Position numbers and translations under genes: made by a program. The notes under the pieces were generated by a model, which was not told the origin of the DNA, ran no database searches, and saw only the letters and a program-made list of their open reading frames with translations. A DNA stretch of 64,000 nt from Acarospora socialis (Eukaryota; Ascomycota; Lecanoromycetes; Acarosporales; Acarosporaceae): assembly GCA_025617375.2 (NCBI GenBank), contig JAMYGW020000004.1, positions 434,001 to 498,000 of the forward strand, written 5' to 3'. This document shows positions 34,801 through 45,822 of this stretch, in pieces (positions within the stretch are counted from its first letter, which is position 1; each line of letters begins with the position of its first letter).

Positions 34801-36904
34801 CGGCGGTTTTGCCGACTTGAAGGAGTTCTCAGACTGGTTTAGAAGGCCAGTAGAGCAAATTCTCGAGCACGGCAGGGACACGATGGACGACGAAGCAAAG
34901 CAAATAGTCTCCAAACTTCACAAAGTTCTGCGCCCGTATCTTCTTCGCCGTTTGAAGGCAGATGTCGAGAAGCAAATGCCAGCAAAGTATGAGCACGTGG
35001 TTTACTGTCGTCTTTCTAAGAGGCAACGGTATCTGTACGATGGCTTCATGTCATTGGCTCAAACCCGGGAAACTCTGGCATCGGGAAATTACCTCTCCAT
35101 TATTAACTGCCTGATGCAGCTTCGGAAGGTCTGCAACCATCCAGACCTGTTCGAGACGCGACAGATCGTCACGTCCTTCGTGATGCCCAAGTCAGCGGTT
35201 GCAGACTTCGAGATCAAGGAGCTCTTAGTACGGCGACGCTTGCTACAGGATGACTTTACCTCCCGCGTAGATCTTGACTTCTTGAACCTAACACCAGCAA
35301 ACAGTGAAGGTCTTTCAGCTCTAGGAAGCATGGAAAGCGCAAGGCTCAGTGCTATCCGGCCACTGCAGGATCTTTGCAAACGACAAATAAATCGTACGGA
35401 TTGGAAAATGAAATATGACGGCTCATCGATTCAAGCAGCTCTGGCCAGTATGGAGAACTCCGCCAAAATATCAAGGATGGAAGAGCTCCGTCATTGCGTG
35501 TACCTGGCTGCGTTCCGAAGCGAGAAACGGCCAGTCTACGGCACTGGTCTCATCGAGACATTGACATTGGATCTCCAACAGCTTCCATCACCGCCACAAC
35601 CAAGGCGGAGGGCTGAGCTTGCCGAATGGCTATCTAACTTATCGCCAGCCATGCAAGATCTTGTCCCGACTCTAGCGCAACGCTCTGAGACTCTCCAAAC
35701 AACGGTCCAGAAATTCGCCTGCATCACCCCCGCGGTTGTCGCCACTGATATGGTACCATTGACACTATCTCGTAAGGGCATTGAGATTGTTCAAGAGGCA
35801 AGACAGATGTACAAAGAGGATGCCTTTCATGAGGCCCGAGTCCGACTGTCTATCGCTTTTCCAGACAAACGACTCCTGCAGTACGATTGTGGCAAGCTTC
35901 AGCGGCTGGATAAGCTCCTTCGAGACTTGCAGGCTGGAGGTCATCGCGCTTTGATATTCACGCAGATGACGAAAGTGCTTGATATACTCGAGCAGTTCCT
36001 GAACATTCATGGGCATCGCTACCTTCGCCTGGATGGCGCCACCAAGGTGGAACAGCGGCAAATACTCACAGATCGCTTCAACGATGACACGCGCATCCTC
36101 GCGTTCATCTTGTCAACACGATCTGGAGGCCTAGGGATCAATCTCACGGGTGCTGACACTGTCATCTTCTACGATCTTGACTGGAACCCAGCGATGGACA
36201 AGCAATGCCAAGATCGATGCCATCGCATTGGGCAAACTCGCGATGTGCACATCTACCGCTTTGTCTCCGAGTACACGATTGAGGCCAATATACTACGCAA
36301 AGCCAATCAGAAGCGCATGCTCGACGATGTTGTCATCCAGGAAGGCGACTTCACCACGGACTATTTCAACAAGATGAATGTTTGCGACATGCTCGATGAC
36401 GAAGCACTGGACGGCGATGCGGAGGCTAGCGCAGCGATGGACCGGGTACTGGGCGGCGGTGGAGGAGGGGTCGGCAAAGTTCTAGAGGAGGCTGAGGACA
36501 AAGAGGATATTGCTGCGGCGAAGATCGCCGAGAAGGAAATGGTGCATACGGATGATGCGGATTTCGACGAGAGGATCGCCATCAGTAGCGGAGGTGGCGC
36601 CACTCCGAAAACACCGGGACCGCCAACACCCAGCGACCTCATCGCCCCGACGTCAGCTTTCCCTCCGACGCCGACGCCCTTCGAACAGCGGGTGGCGGAG
36701 ACTGCGATGTCAGGCGTGGCAACTCCCAATGACCCCGTCGATACGGAGATGGCAGATCAGGTCGATGAAGCCGGACATGTCGACGAGTACATGCTTCGGT
36801 ACATGGAGTGGGAACTCCAAGACGTCCCTATCGCGCCTCCAGTGGACAAAAGCAAGAAGAAAGCGAAAAAGGGTCAGGACCATCGAGTCAGGAGGCCACG
36901 ATAA
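31856..36904 (+). CDS. swr1: SWR1, catalytic ATPase of the H2A.Z-depositing SWR1 complex
   Basis: A single exon encodes 1682 residues, the usual size for the family. The N-terminal third is disordered and basic. An HSA domain lies at about residues 365-470 (HVLYFRKLLKQEQRHHLASAKKLA, WKRRQPKTDDE, KWDMITAEINKRRLVRWEEEQ). An acidic histone-binding-type stretch follows (DDSTDMDSDLGDSDSDSGSS). The first ATPase lobe starts near residue 793 (LRGTLREYQHYGLDWLAGLYA), with Walker A DEMGLGKT near 823 and motif II LDEAHNIKN near 925. After a long insertion typical of INO80/SWR1 enzymes comes the second lobe, about 1345-1500 (ALIFTQMTKVLDILEQFL, LDGAT, STRSGGLGINLTGADTVIFYDLDWNP, QDRCHRIGQTRDV). Family knowledge gives exchange of H2A for H2A.Z in nucleosomes. 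All catalytic motifs look intact. Confidence 0.95.
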   Translation: MQNGSLNSFSEHLHDNETATKGEPSASPRSQGFSPNATIREAIVTPLDIQQNLCNHVDNNGPPPKKRKTTEVTPRPRSTSRPISPPWKRVAVEGPTSFLEGGKRKSARTNAVPLELQPQANKRQTRASIQKTNVSKSKYGGAKTHKSSPLASTSNHQHSLDKRPVSAGSNTIHIPGKSPAKIAQPNTITSKKTRNTTTPTKARLTNDAASETTPVKSSQKSDSSNSHRRRRSARTAELSKATKAMHSTDTNGWHNSEDDHIVEVEPNFKPQRLKFKVRMPTVTIQHPGHVLPQRRFPSFRDWVEHETSLAVEDGIVSTKDDARKEAEVRQRIINAAGPGGVLSADKCSVYVPEPQEEPPQQYAHQDHLIAHVLYFRKLLKQEQRHHLASAKKLAHAAAAEWKRRQPKTDDEVLQEQRDASLATYKQVRKDLQQKWDMITAEINKRRLVRWEEEQQLLGKQALNRVLEKSTQLLDKRRLRRSSEASSDEEENVDDGFETRSEEGSTSASGDESNMSTNPSQSEEEDQTHEAGEDDEGLTVEELRQKYSRLPSEIPDSGLPSSIIEINSRDRFAEKLESTHDEAWQDPDHTVETVAEGDTMPIDARLEDVDEALLDASDDSTDMDSDLGDSDSDSGSSRQEQSEDDGSEEDLGLLGFFAKKDLQAQREVPVAGEGGDRREGREAEAEEDEEEIDEVSLIPDASQVQTPSASNHDEPPITGKNELRIITNTDSRTPATPEASGDPSSQASPGTNATTRPSEIDSVSSVEHLAKNDLQSSSATPQPATNLKTPVPFLLRGTLREYQHYGLDWLAGLYANHTNGILADEMGLGKTIQTIALLAHLAVEHEVWGPHLIVVPTSVMLNWEMEFKKFLPGFKILTYYGSQEERKQKRKGWLDDDLWHVCITSYQLVLQDQQTFKRRNWHYMVLDEAHNIKNFRSQRWQTLLTFKTRARLLLTGTPLQNNLTELWSLLFFLMPSESTETGIGGFADLKEFSDWFRRPVEQILEHGRDTMDDEAKQIVSKLHKVLRPYLLRRLKADVEKQMPAKYEHVVYCRLSKRQRYLYDGFMSLAQTRETLASGNYLSIINCLMQLRKVCNHPDLFETRQIVTSFVMPKSAVADFEIKELLVRRRLLQDDFTSRVDLDFLNLTPANSEGLSALGSMESARLSAIRPLQDLCKRQINRTDWKMKYDGSSIQAALASMENSAKISRMEELRHCVYLAAFRSEKRPVYGTGLIETLTLDLQQLPSPPQPRRRAELAEWLSNLSPAMQDLVPTLAQRSETLQTTVQKFACITPAVVATDMVPLTLSRKGIEIVQEARQMYKEDAFHEARVRLSIAFPDKRLLQYDCGKLQRLDKLLRDLQAGGHRALIFTQMTKVLDILEQFLNIHGHRYLRLDGATKVEQRQILTDRFNDDTRILAFILSTRSGGLGINLTGADTVIFYDLDWNPAMDKQCQDRCHRIGQTRDVHIYRFVSEYTIEANILRKANQKRMLDDVVIQEGDFTTDYFNKMNVCDMLDDEALDGDAEASAAMDRVLGGGGGGVGKVLEEAEDKEDIAAAKIAEKEMVHTDDADFDERIAISSGGGATPKTPGPPTPSDLIAPTSAFPPTPTPFEQRVAETAMSGVATPNDPVDTEMADQVDEAGHVDEYMLRYMEWELQDVPIAPPVDKSKKKAKKGQDHRVRRPR

Positions 36905-38123
36905 CAGTTCTAGCCTTCTAAGTACCAATCCGGCTTTTGTCCTTCTACCGTGTTGTACATATACTCTATCTTCTTCGAGCAAGCTCCGCGCTATTGTTTG
37001 TTTTGCTGGCGGACCTTTTTCTCCTCTCACCGAGCATCAGCGACGCATGTAGAGCAGGCGTTGTCGGCGGCGCTCACAATGATTTCGGCGTGTCGGTAGC
37101 GGAGGGTACACTACATGACCAGAACACAACTGCCTACTTAGATATGGTGGTGAAAGTAAAATGAGAGCCACACACGCATCCGTCTTCATTCTACCACTAC
37201 AAGATGCCTTGCCTCACTGTCGCCATTCTCTTAGTTCATTGTCACAGCTGCCAAGAATTCCATTGAGGTTAGCTAATGTTCTCAAGCATGTTCGGGTGGC
37301 GTGACGAGAAATCCTTCTACCGGCACGGCATTTTAAATACTGACACATCGCGAAAGTTGAAAAGGGAAGGAAAAGCCGAGTCAGCCGCGTGGGGAACATA
37401 AATCAGGGCCCAAATTATGTCATAGCTCGGTAACAAATCCGGTATTGTATCGAAGCTGAATTATTATTAACACAAGGTCTTGTGACCATGTCGCCAGATG
37501 ATCAACATCGCATTCCGTGGCAGTAAAGGTACTGCCTTCCACGCAAAGGTGGCTGGACAGAGTAAACTCTTTGCCTGGGGCCTGTTACTTGAAGGCTACG
37601 AATATTGACGTGGAATGGACGGAACGTATGGTTTGACTAGTGTTGACTGTGAAAGAGCTTCTCGACCAGTACTCTACTTTTGGGGGGTAAACTCATACTG
37701 TATGGAAGGCGCTCCACGGAATACCAAACGCACTCAGTACCAAATGTTACTAGCACGAGAAATTTAGAGACCCTGATTCAGCGGGTCTAACGGGCCGGTA
37801 CCTCCTGTACGACTCGCTTCCCGTTCAGCTTCCCTTCAATTGTCGTTGTTTCCAATCTCCGTGGCCAGCCAGCCTCCAACTTCCTCTGAATTCCGTGCCT
37901 CGCACAATCACTCTGCTGAATGAAAGAACGTGACTCGAGCCCCGTGCAAGACGATCACCCCTCGCACAAATCTCTTCTTTCCATTCAGTCCATTCACCGC
38001 TCCACGCTCAGCTGAATCTCACACGAGAAACCAACAATCACATTAAACCTGCCCAATCGAGGAACCCAGCACTCCCTCGCTCTCCCCTCTGCAAGACTTC
38101 AAACAGCGATCAATCAATCAAGC
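36905..38123. other. Intergenic, 1.2 kb
   Basis: This holds the 3' end of SWR1 and the promoter of the SCOC gene. The last 250 bases are pyrimidine-rich (for example ctccctcgctctcccctctgc near 38073), a common look for fungal core promoters and leaders. No gene was recognised. Confidence 0.5.
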
Positions 38124-38759
38124 ATGGCCTCACGAGCAGAATCCCTCTTGACCTCCGCCCACGCTCTCCCATCCATCGCATCACCCACACCGCACCCGGA
38201 CTCACACCCCTCTTCCAGCGCCTCCTCCGACAGCGAGCACGGCCACGGCCGCGAAGGGCGCACGACGCTGGCCCGGCCGAAACCGAGCGCGCGCCAACCG
38301 AGCGGGACGAACATCATCCCGCGCGACCACCCGCACGTCGAGCTGTCCGAGTCCGACGAGCACTTCGCCCCCGACGACGCGCGCGCCATGAGCCCGCGGC
38401 GGAACAGCGAGGACGTGGATCGGCTGAGTCGCGAGGCGAGGAGGTCGTTGCAGGCGTACGTATACTTATTTTTCTTCCATTCCTTCTAGCTCCCCGGTTC
38501 CGAAAAAGCGGAAGATGGTGTTTGCGTGGGGTGAGCGGTGGACGGGGTTGAAAAACTGATACTGACGTCCCTCCGTCCGGTCGGCAGGAACGCGCAGAGC
38601 CTGCAGTCGAGTCTGGCGGCGCTGGCGGACCGCATCGACAGCGTGCGGATGGAACACGACAAGCTGGAGAGCGAGAACAAGTTTCTGCAGGACTATATCG
38701 GGGGCTTGACGCGGACCATGTCGAGGAATGAGTTGGTGTCGGGGAAGGGCAGGAAGTGA
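38124..38759 (+). CDS. SCOC-type short coiled-coil protein
   Basis: Two exons (38124-38455, 38588-38759) give 167 residues. The first 105 residues are Ser/Pro/His-rich and disordered. The rest is a coiled coil: SREARRSLQANAQSLQSSL, then LADRIDSVRMEHDKLESENK and FLQDYIGGLTRTM. The heptads and the LxSENxFLQxYIxxL ending match the short coiled-coil family (SCOC/UNC-69, Pfam DUF2205). Its animal members act at the Golgi with Arl GTPases and in autophagy, and a Golgi or trafficking role is inferred here. The intron falls inside the coiled coil, and the phase-2 junction restores a continuous heptad pattern. Confidence 0.82.
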
Positions 38760-39632
38760 GGCCCGCCTGGGTCTCTCAGCACAACACGACAGCATGCGGG
38801 GCCGATCGGGCGTGGGATGGGTTCATGTCCCTCCGTTGATCGTTGCCTGAGCGTTTCAAGCATGAGCGAGGTGTCCCAGTCATCGTTCGGCTTACTCTCC
38901 TTACGACTGCATACCTTTTTGCTGTATAATGGGCCGGCGTGAGCATGTACGGCTGTCAGCACCACTTCACGAAGCGTTTGAGCGGGTGGGCATCCTATGG
39001 TTGTATTTACATGATGGGAAGGCGTTTGGGAGAGCAGCTCGTTCTTGTATTATGGGCTTAATAACAGCTATCGACAGTGGCTTGACAAATACCAGATATA
39101 TATTTTATGTTTGCATCTCAAAAGAATCGAGAGATGATTTCTACCATGTGGGGAGAGTACCTTGAACTCGTGACCGATTTGTAAGCTGATTGATGTGTAT
39201 ATGTTCTGTTCACACCGATCGCGGGCTTCTTTCCGACGTGTCGATAGAAGAAACGAACATATGACCACTCGAACAAGGTCATAGTTGTCTAGAGGAATGT
39301 TTCTTATTTGATTGGCGGTCGAGAAGCAAGGACAGAACTAAGCGCAGCACACCAGAAGGCATTGTACCGCGCAGGCGAGAGTAACCATTGTCAGATGATT
39401 TCTCCGCGCCTTCATCGTAGATCAATGCTGCAAAATGAATAGAGACTACCAGCAAGCTGCGGACCGAGATGCCAAAGAAGCTGAACAGGAGAAGAATAAC
39501 AAGAGGCTTGGGGTGTGGAAGCTCTTCCCGCCATGAACCCTGCACGCCACGTATCTAATTTGGAACCTCTCGACTCCCCTTGCCGGTCGTCCGCGCGCTG
39601 CCGCAATCGCTCTACAGTGTATGTTTGGAGGT
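38760..39632. other. Intergenic between convergent genes
   Basis: This holds the 3' ends of the SCOC gene (+) and the 14-3-3 gene (-). A minus-strand frame at 39279-39545 has a hydrophobic stretch but no recognisable family, and I do not call it. Confidence 0.45.
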
Positions 39633-40658
<1,026 letters not shown>

Positions 40659-41997
40659 TTTGACAAGTCACGAGTCTGGAACGGAAAGTCTGTTAGCAGT
40701 GGGCTCTCAATATCAATGCGAATAATATTCGAAGTCTTGGTGGAGATCTTGCTGATGACTGTTGCGAAGGGCTAGGTGATAGGGTGGCTGAGCCACAAAA
40801 CGCGTCAATCTCGCGAAAGGCCCCCAGAAGATGCGTTATGCAGCATCACTCAAGGCAAGCCGCCAATTGAAACTGCACTGCCATGTCGCTAAGACTGTTC
40901 TATTCTGATATACACCTTTCCGCGATCTGCCTTCTCTGATGCTATCCTTGGACCCACTTTAAGAGGCTCTGCACTAGGCCCCCTTGGTCATGCAGCGATA
41001 CTGCTGGCAGACAGCTATGTAGCTGGGGGCCTGTGCTGTGCAATAAGCGCTGATGTGAAGCGTACGGGAAGGCGGGTCTGAAGTCCAGATGGCATCTGCG
41101 AGACGAAGAACGATCCACTGCGACAAAGAGATAATAGGGGATTCATCTCACCTGTAAGCTAGATTTGAGGAGCCTGTGGATATGAGGATAGTCGGTTTGA
41201 GTGACTTGAAGCAAGCAACGGTGGAGAAAGGTTGGGTCAGGAAGAAGGTAGTAGTAGTACGTCGTGGATACTTTAGTTGTAGTTGAGAGAAGCCAGTGGT
41301 CGCTGAGTAGGATGCTCTGGAGAGAAGGGTTGTGCGTCAATCTAGCCGCATTCAGCAAGCGGCTCTGCCGCGGTAAACAGATCGATCAACACCAAACCGT
41401 TTCACCTATCAGCCTCACGCCAATGACACCACACACCATCATCCTCTCAGGAACCGTCCTGGTAGTGCTTGTTTCTTACGCTTACAAGTTCATTAGCCTA
41501 GAGATCAAGAGATCTCATACTGTAGTTAAATCTGTTCACGTTCACATCGCCAGGGAACCATCTGTGCCTGCTTCAACAGCGTCCAACAGCTCCTGCTACT
41601 TGGTATCATGATGTGTACGCTTTAGACAGAGAGTCCGTCGTCTTGATGGTTCTGACTGTACTGAACATACTCGAGCTGCCGTAAAGCATACCAAGCTATG
41701 CCTTGCTACAGAGCCTCATGACGACGCCGTCGTGCCCGTAGCGTATTAGATGCGATCCTGAAACCGTCTAGCTTCTTCAAATGCCATGAGCAGTAGACAA
41801 GGTAAAAGAACGACAGGAAGACTTCTTGATCAATCAACGATCCTAGATAAAACGAAAGCTCAAGCTTGTGATTTAGCCTTAGTCACCTGACCTGGCTTGG
41901 GAGGCCCATGACATCGACAGGCAAGCGAAACCAGTATCATCAAACCAATCACCGACCAAACCCCTCCCTCCTCCACGTTCACAGGAACTCCATCAAA
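40659..41997. other. Divergent intergenic region, 14-3-3 / ATP synthase inhibitor
   Basis: This 1.34-kb region holds both promoters. A plus-strand frame at 41423-41611 could encode about 62 residues with one hydrophobic segment, listed separately. Nothing else is seen. Confidence 0.45.
41423..41611 (+). CDS. Doubtful small ORF with one hydrophobic segment
   Basis: From the ATG at 41423 a 62-codon frame begins MTPHTIILSGTVLVVLVSYAYKFISLEIKR. That would be a single membrane anchor followed by a basic, Ser-rich tail. I recognise no family, and it lies in a divergent promoter region. It could be a real micro-membrane protein or chance. Confidence 0.18.
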   Translation: MTPHTIILSGTVLVVLVSYAYKFISLEIKRSHTVVKSVHVHIAREPSVPASTASNSSCYLVS

Positions 41998-42577
41998 ATG
42001 CTCCGTCAAGGCATTTTGCAATCAATCAAACCAGCTCTGCGCAGCAACACCTCCATCTACCGCGTCGTTCAAACCACCGCCATCCGAAATATGGCTGCAG
42101 GCGATACTGGAGCTGCGAGGCCCGGCGGGGAAGCTTCTAGGTTAGTTTCTGCCTATACAGTTAAGCCGGAATCTATGCTCATAGATGTGTTTGTGGATAG
42201 TGATGCGTTCAACAAGCGCGAGAAGGCCAACGAGGATTACTATGTCAAACAGAAGGAGAGGGAAAAGTCAGTCAATATACCCTTACATTGACGAACCCGA
42301 ACAGCCGGTCAAGGGCCGGTCTACGCTCACTAACTACCCACTATATGTTCGAGATAAAGGAACTCTACTATGAAGCCGGTTGCTGATGATCACTATTACC
42401 ATCCAGGCTTGTCGCTCTTAGAGAAAAGCTCAAGCAGCAACGCCAGCACCTCGACGAGCTCGAGCAGCACATGTATGCATTCAATATCCCTGGTGTCTGA
42501 TTACCAGAGCTGGTCACTAATAGACTCGACGCTGCAGTAACGAGGTCACTAAGGAGCAAGGCGGTGAACACAACTGA
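41998..42577 (+). CDS. inh1: Mitochondrial F1F0-ATP synthase inhibitor (IF1/Inh1)
   Basis: Four small exons (41998-42140, 42201-42266, 42407-42472, 42538-42577) give 104 residues. The N-terminus is a mitochondrial presequence rich in Arg, Ser and Thr (MLRQGILQSIKPALRSNTS). The mature part has the conserved inhibitory segment SSDAFNKREKANEDYYVKQ followed by a coiled coil (EKLVALREKLKQQRQHLDELEQHI). IF1 binds the F1 catalytic interface and blocks ATP hydrolysis when the membrane potential collapses. The FxKREKAxEDYYxxxxE motif that inserts into F1 is intact. Every junction keeps phase. The last donor (ATGTATG) and acceptor (GCTGCAG) rebuild HINEVTKEQGGEHN at the C-terminus. Confidence 0.9.
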
Positions 42578-42971
42578 TAGCGAAGAAGTAAATTATTTGT
42601 TGAAGGTGGAACGCTCCAGAGAGTGTGTCGAAACAACCCAATGTAAATTTAGGCCGAGCATGGTTAAAACACCTGGTTTCTGTCCTTGCCAGTTGGTGGA
42701 TTCTGTGACTGTGTTTCTGTTTCAGATAGTTAAGGCATCATCTCGACTTCCGGCAGACGTCTTCATCTACCTTTACACTTAAGTGCATCGAGTGGATATC
42801 GCTTTCGCTATAGTACAATGGATCTGCTATCCTCATAACCTAATTGTGGCGCCGGGTCCGTCGCTTTCTATCCGGAGAAACAGTCTTCGCAACGTAGGAA
42901 AGGAACACCTATGGTTCCAACGCGCTCTGGCCATATTGGAGAGTCAGTGTGTCGACTTGGACGTCGAATGT
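42578..42971. other. Intergenic between convergent genes
   Basis: These 394 bases hold the 3' ends of inh1 (+) and nsp1 (-). No gene is seen. Confidence 0.5.
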
Positions 42972-45350
42972 TTATCTCCTCCCCATGTACGAGCGATAGA
43001 AGTCATCCGCAGCGTCACTGCCCAGCCCCTTGAATCCATTTGAGGAACCAAGGCCTTGGCCAGCTTTTTGTGCAGCTGCTACCTTGGATTGCAAAGCAGC
43101 AGCACCTTGGTCGATCATCTGAAGCTGCGATAGATGGCTGTTGAGAACCCGCACGATTTGAGAAATCTGGACAAGATCACGTCAGCTGATACGTCTAGAC
43201 CACACTGGGGTTCCAAGAAATACTTACGGGATCGTCTGCCTTGCTGTTCTTGCTGATCGTTGACGAAGCGTCGTTGATCTCTTCAATCATACTCGTCAGA
43301 TCCTTGCCCATTTCATCCAGCCGTTCCGTCAGTTTCTCTGCAAGCTTGTAACTAATATGTGTTAATAAGCGTCAAGCCAGATTGAGGGAACCGTTGCATA
43401 CGTTCTCTCCCTCTCCTGGTCCGGTCCTTGAAGTCCTTCTCCTTGACCGACTTGCCTCGACGTCAAAGCATCCACGTCTCGTTCATATCGATCTAACCAG
43501 CCACTGAGTTCTTCCTGTTGACTTTCGACTGCGCTCAATTGTCTCTCTACTTCAGAGGTGGCCCTTTCAGCTTCTAAAGTGCTTCCATACAGCTTCTGGA
43601 TTTTGTCGCTGTTCTCAACCAACATTCGATCCCATTTTGCCACCTTCTCAGCCTGACTCTGGAATTCTTTCTGATATTTCGAAAGATCTGATGCCCATCT
43701 TGTGATGATTTCGTCCATGGACTTATTCTTCAAGCGTGACTGAGACGTTGGGGCGGGACCAGATGTAGATGTTCCGAGGTTGGCCGTAGAAGTACAATTG
43801 GCGTTGGTGTTGCCTGAATCTGCTGCGGCTGCTGCAGATGGCGCTTGCGAGGCGGAGGTAGAACTAGCTGGCTTATTCAGACCTGCAAACAAGCTCGATG
43901 ATGGAGCCGGAGCAGATGCGCCTGTGGGCCCGCTTGTTGCTGTCGTGCTTGGAGTTTGCCCAGCTGAATTGGCGCCTTTCTCTGCCGCTTTCGCTGCATT
44001 GGCGAACAATCCACCTGCACTGGTGGCAGCTGATGTGGCAGTAGACGTATCCGCTGTAGAGGTTTCTAAGTTGCTGAACAAGCTCGACGTACCAGTGCCA
44101 GCCGTTGTCGTTGTAGGGGTTGACGATGGCTGTGTTGTAGCTGCTGGGTTGGCGGAGGGGAAACTGAACGCGGGTTTAGGGTCTGCTGAAGAAGAGGTGC
44201 CACTTCCCTGTGCACTGAACAAAGATGAGGTTGTCCCTTGGGATGTTGCTGTTGCGTCCGCAGTCGTGTTGCCAAGGTTTGCGAAAAGGCTCGGGGTTTG
44301 CGCCGCCCCACTCGATTGAGCTTGCTGCGAGGGCTGTGACGTCCCAGCTGTCGCTGTTGTGGACGCAGTTGCAGGAGTAGATGAAGCTGCAGCTGTATTC
44401 TCCTGCGCACTTCCCAGATTGCCGAAAAGCCCACCAGCCGGTTTTGATGCTGCCTTCATGTTGAAAAGACCGGTTCCGGAACTCGTGGTGGTGTTCGTAA
44501 ACAAACTAGATGAAGGCGCGGCAGTTGTTGTGGCCGCAGTCTTGTCCGCTGCCTTGCTGGATCCAAATAAACCTCCGGACGCTGGCTGGGATATGCTACC
44601 GAACAAGCTAGTTGGCGCTGTCGTACTAGGCGTCCCTTGAGCTGGTGACGACACGGATTTCGCATTGCCGAAGGTGTTGCTAGCCTGCTGCTGAGGCTTA
44701 TTGAAACTGAAGCCGCCTGTAGCACTTCCCGCATTGCCGCCAGACGGCGGTGGACCGGCGGGTGTTGTTGAAGGGTTGGCAAAAGAGAACGCTCCAGCTG
44801 GTTTACTGGGTGCCGGTGTCAACGAGGCTGCGTTACCAAATAACCCACTTCCTCCGGTACTGCTCGTACCGCCGAAGAGGCTGGTAGACTGAGTCTGACC
44901 CGAGGTAGTTGGTGCAGACGCTTTGTCCGGAGTTGAGAAACCAGAAAATGGAGTAGAGGTACTTGTAGCTTGTGCGCTGCCAGTCTCCGGCGGCTTCCCA
45001 AAACTGAAACCGGAGCTTTGCTGATTGCTGGATGCCGGCTGAGGACTGAAAGTAAACCCGGTTGACGTCGAATTACTCATACCACTACCACCGCCAAAGA
45101 GTGACGAGGATTGTCCACTCTTCGCTGCTCCACTGAATAATGATGGTTGCTGTGTGCCGCCAGACCTATTGCCAGTACTACCAAAGAGTGTTGAGCCGGA
45201 TACGGGTGGATTGGTTGCAGAACCAAACAAGCTACTTGACGTCTTGTTATCAGAAGTCGACGTCTGACCGAGTCCACCAAACGTGGAGCTTCCGCTGGTG
45301 GCAGGAGCGCCAAAGGAAATGGTCGGTAAGCTTTTGGGGGGGTCCGACAT
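42972..45350 (-). CDS. nsp1: Nucleoporin Nsp1 (FG-repeat central channel nucleoporin)
   Basis: Three exons (45350-43402, 43351-43228, 43166-42972) give 755 residues. About residues 1-500 form an FG domain with many SLFG, GLFG, FSFG and similar repeats set in Ser/Thr/Ala/Pro/Gln-rich sequence. Residues from about 540 form the Nsp1 C-terminal coiled coil: NKSMDEIITRWASDLSKYQKEF, KWDRMLVENSDKIQKLY, SAVESQQEELSGWLDRYE, then YKLAEKLTERLDEMGKDL. The protein ends in GSDAADDFYRSYMGRR. In yeast Nsp1 this domain binds Nup57/Nup49 in the pore channel and Nup82 on the cytoplasmic side, while the FG part binds transport receptors. The fungal fold and length fit. A long plus-strand open frame opposite the FG region is only a mirror of the biased codons. 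Confidence 0.95.
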
Positions 45351-45822
45351 CTTGGCAACTAGCTGCCCGTCCTCGTGTGAGAATCACTATGGCTTCTCTA
45401 TAATTATCGTTGTAGTGTTTGATGGGCACGAATCAATGACTTTGTGAAGCTTAAACTGAGCGTGGACTTAGCAAAGAGTTTGCGTGTAACAGCAGGGACC
45501 ATACCTAGCTGCGCGTATCTCGATGTAATGGCTCTGTTCGAGAAAGCTTGGCAGCCAAGCATGGATAGTAATAAGAAGTCCACCCTCGTTTTGTTTCGTT
45601 AGATCAAGCTCATCACCGGTAGGAAGGTGCCTTATGTATTCAATGTTTCTCCTGCTGTTGCTTCGCGGAAGACGTGCTTTAGACTGCCAAGCGAGGCATG
45701 GATTTCGCGTCCCGCCTCGTTGGCGATGACTGGGACCTACCGCACGAAACCTTTGTATCGGTTACACACTCCACGTGAATTTTGAACTTATATCCACCCC
45801 ATGTGTCCGCAACAATAGTCCA
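45351..45822. promoter_or_regulatory. Shared upstream region, nsp1 / Laa2-like gene
   Basis: These 472 bases separate two divergent ATGs (45350 minus, 45823 plus), so both promoters lie here. No single element was assigned. Confidence 0.5.

Noticed and set aside
39279-39545. Minus-strand frame with a hydrophobic stretch downstream of 14-3-3
   Set aside because: It lies in the 3' region of convergent genes, has no recognisable family, and its start context is weak.
43780-44640. Long plus-strand open frames opposite nsp1
   Set aside because: They mirror the Ser/Thr/Ala/Gly-rich FG-repeat codons on the other strand. They have Val/Ala-rich low-complexity sequence and no start or splice support.
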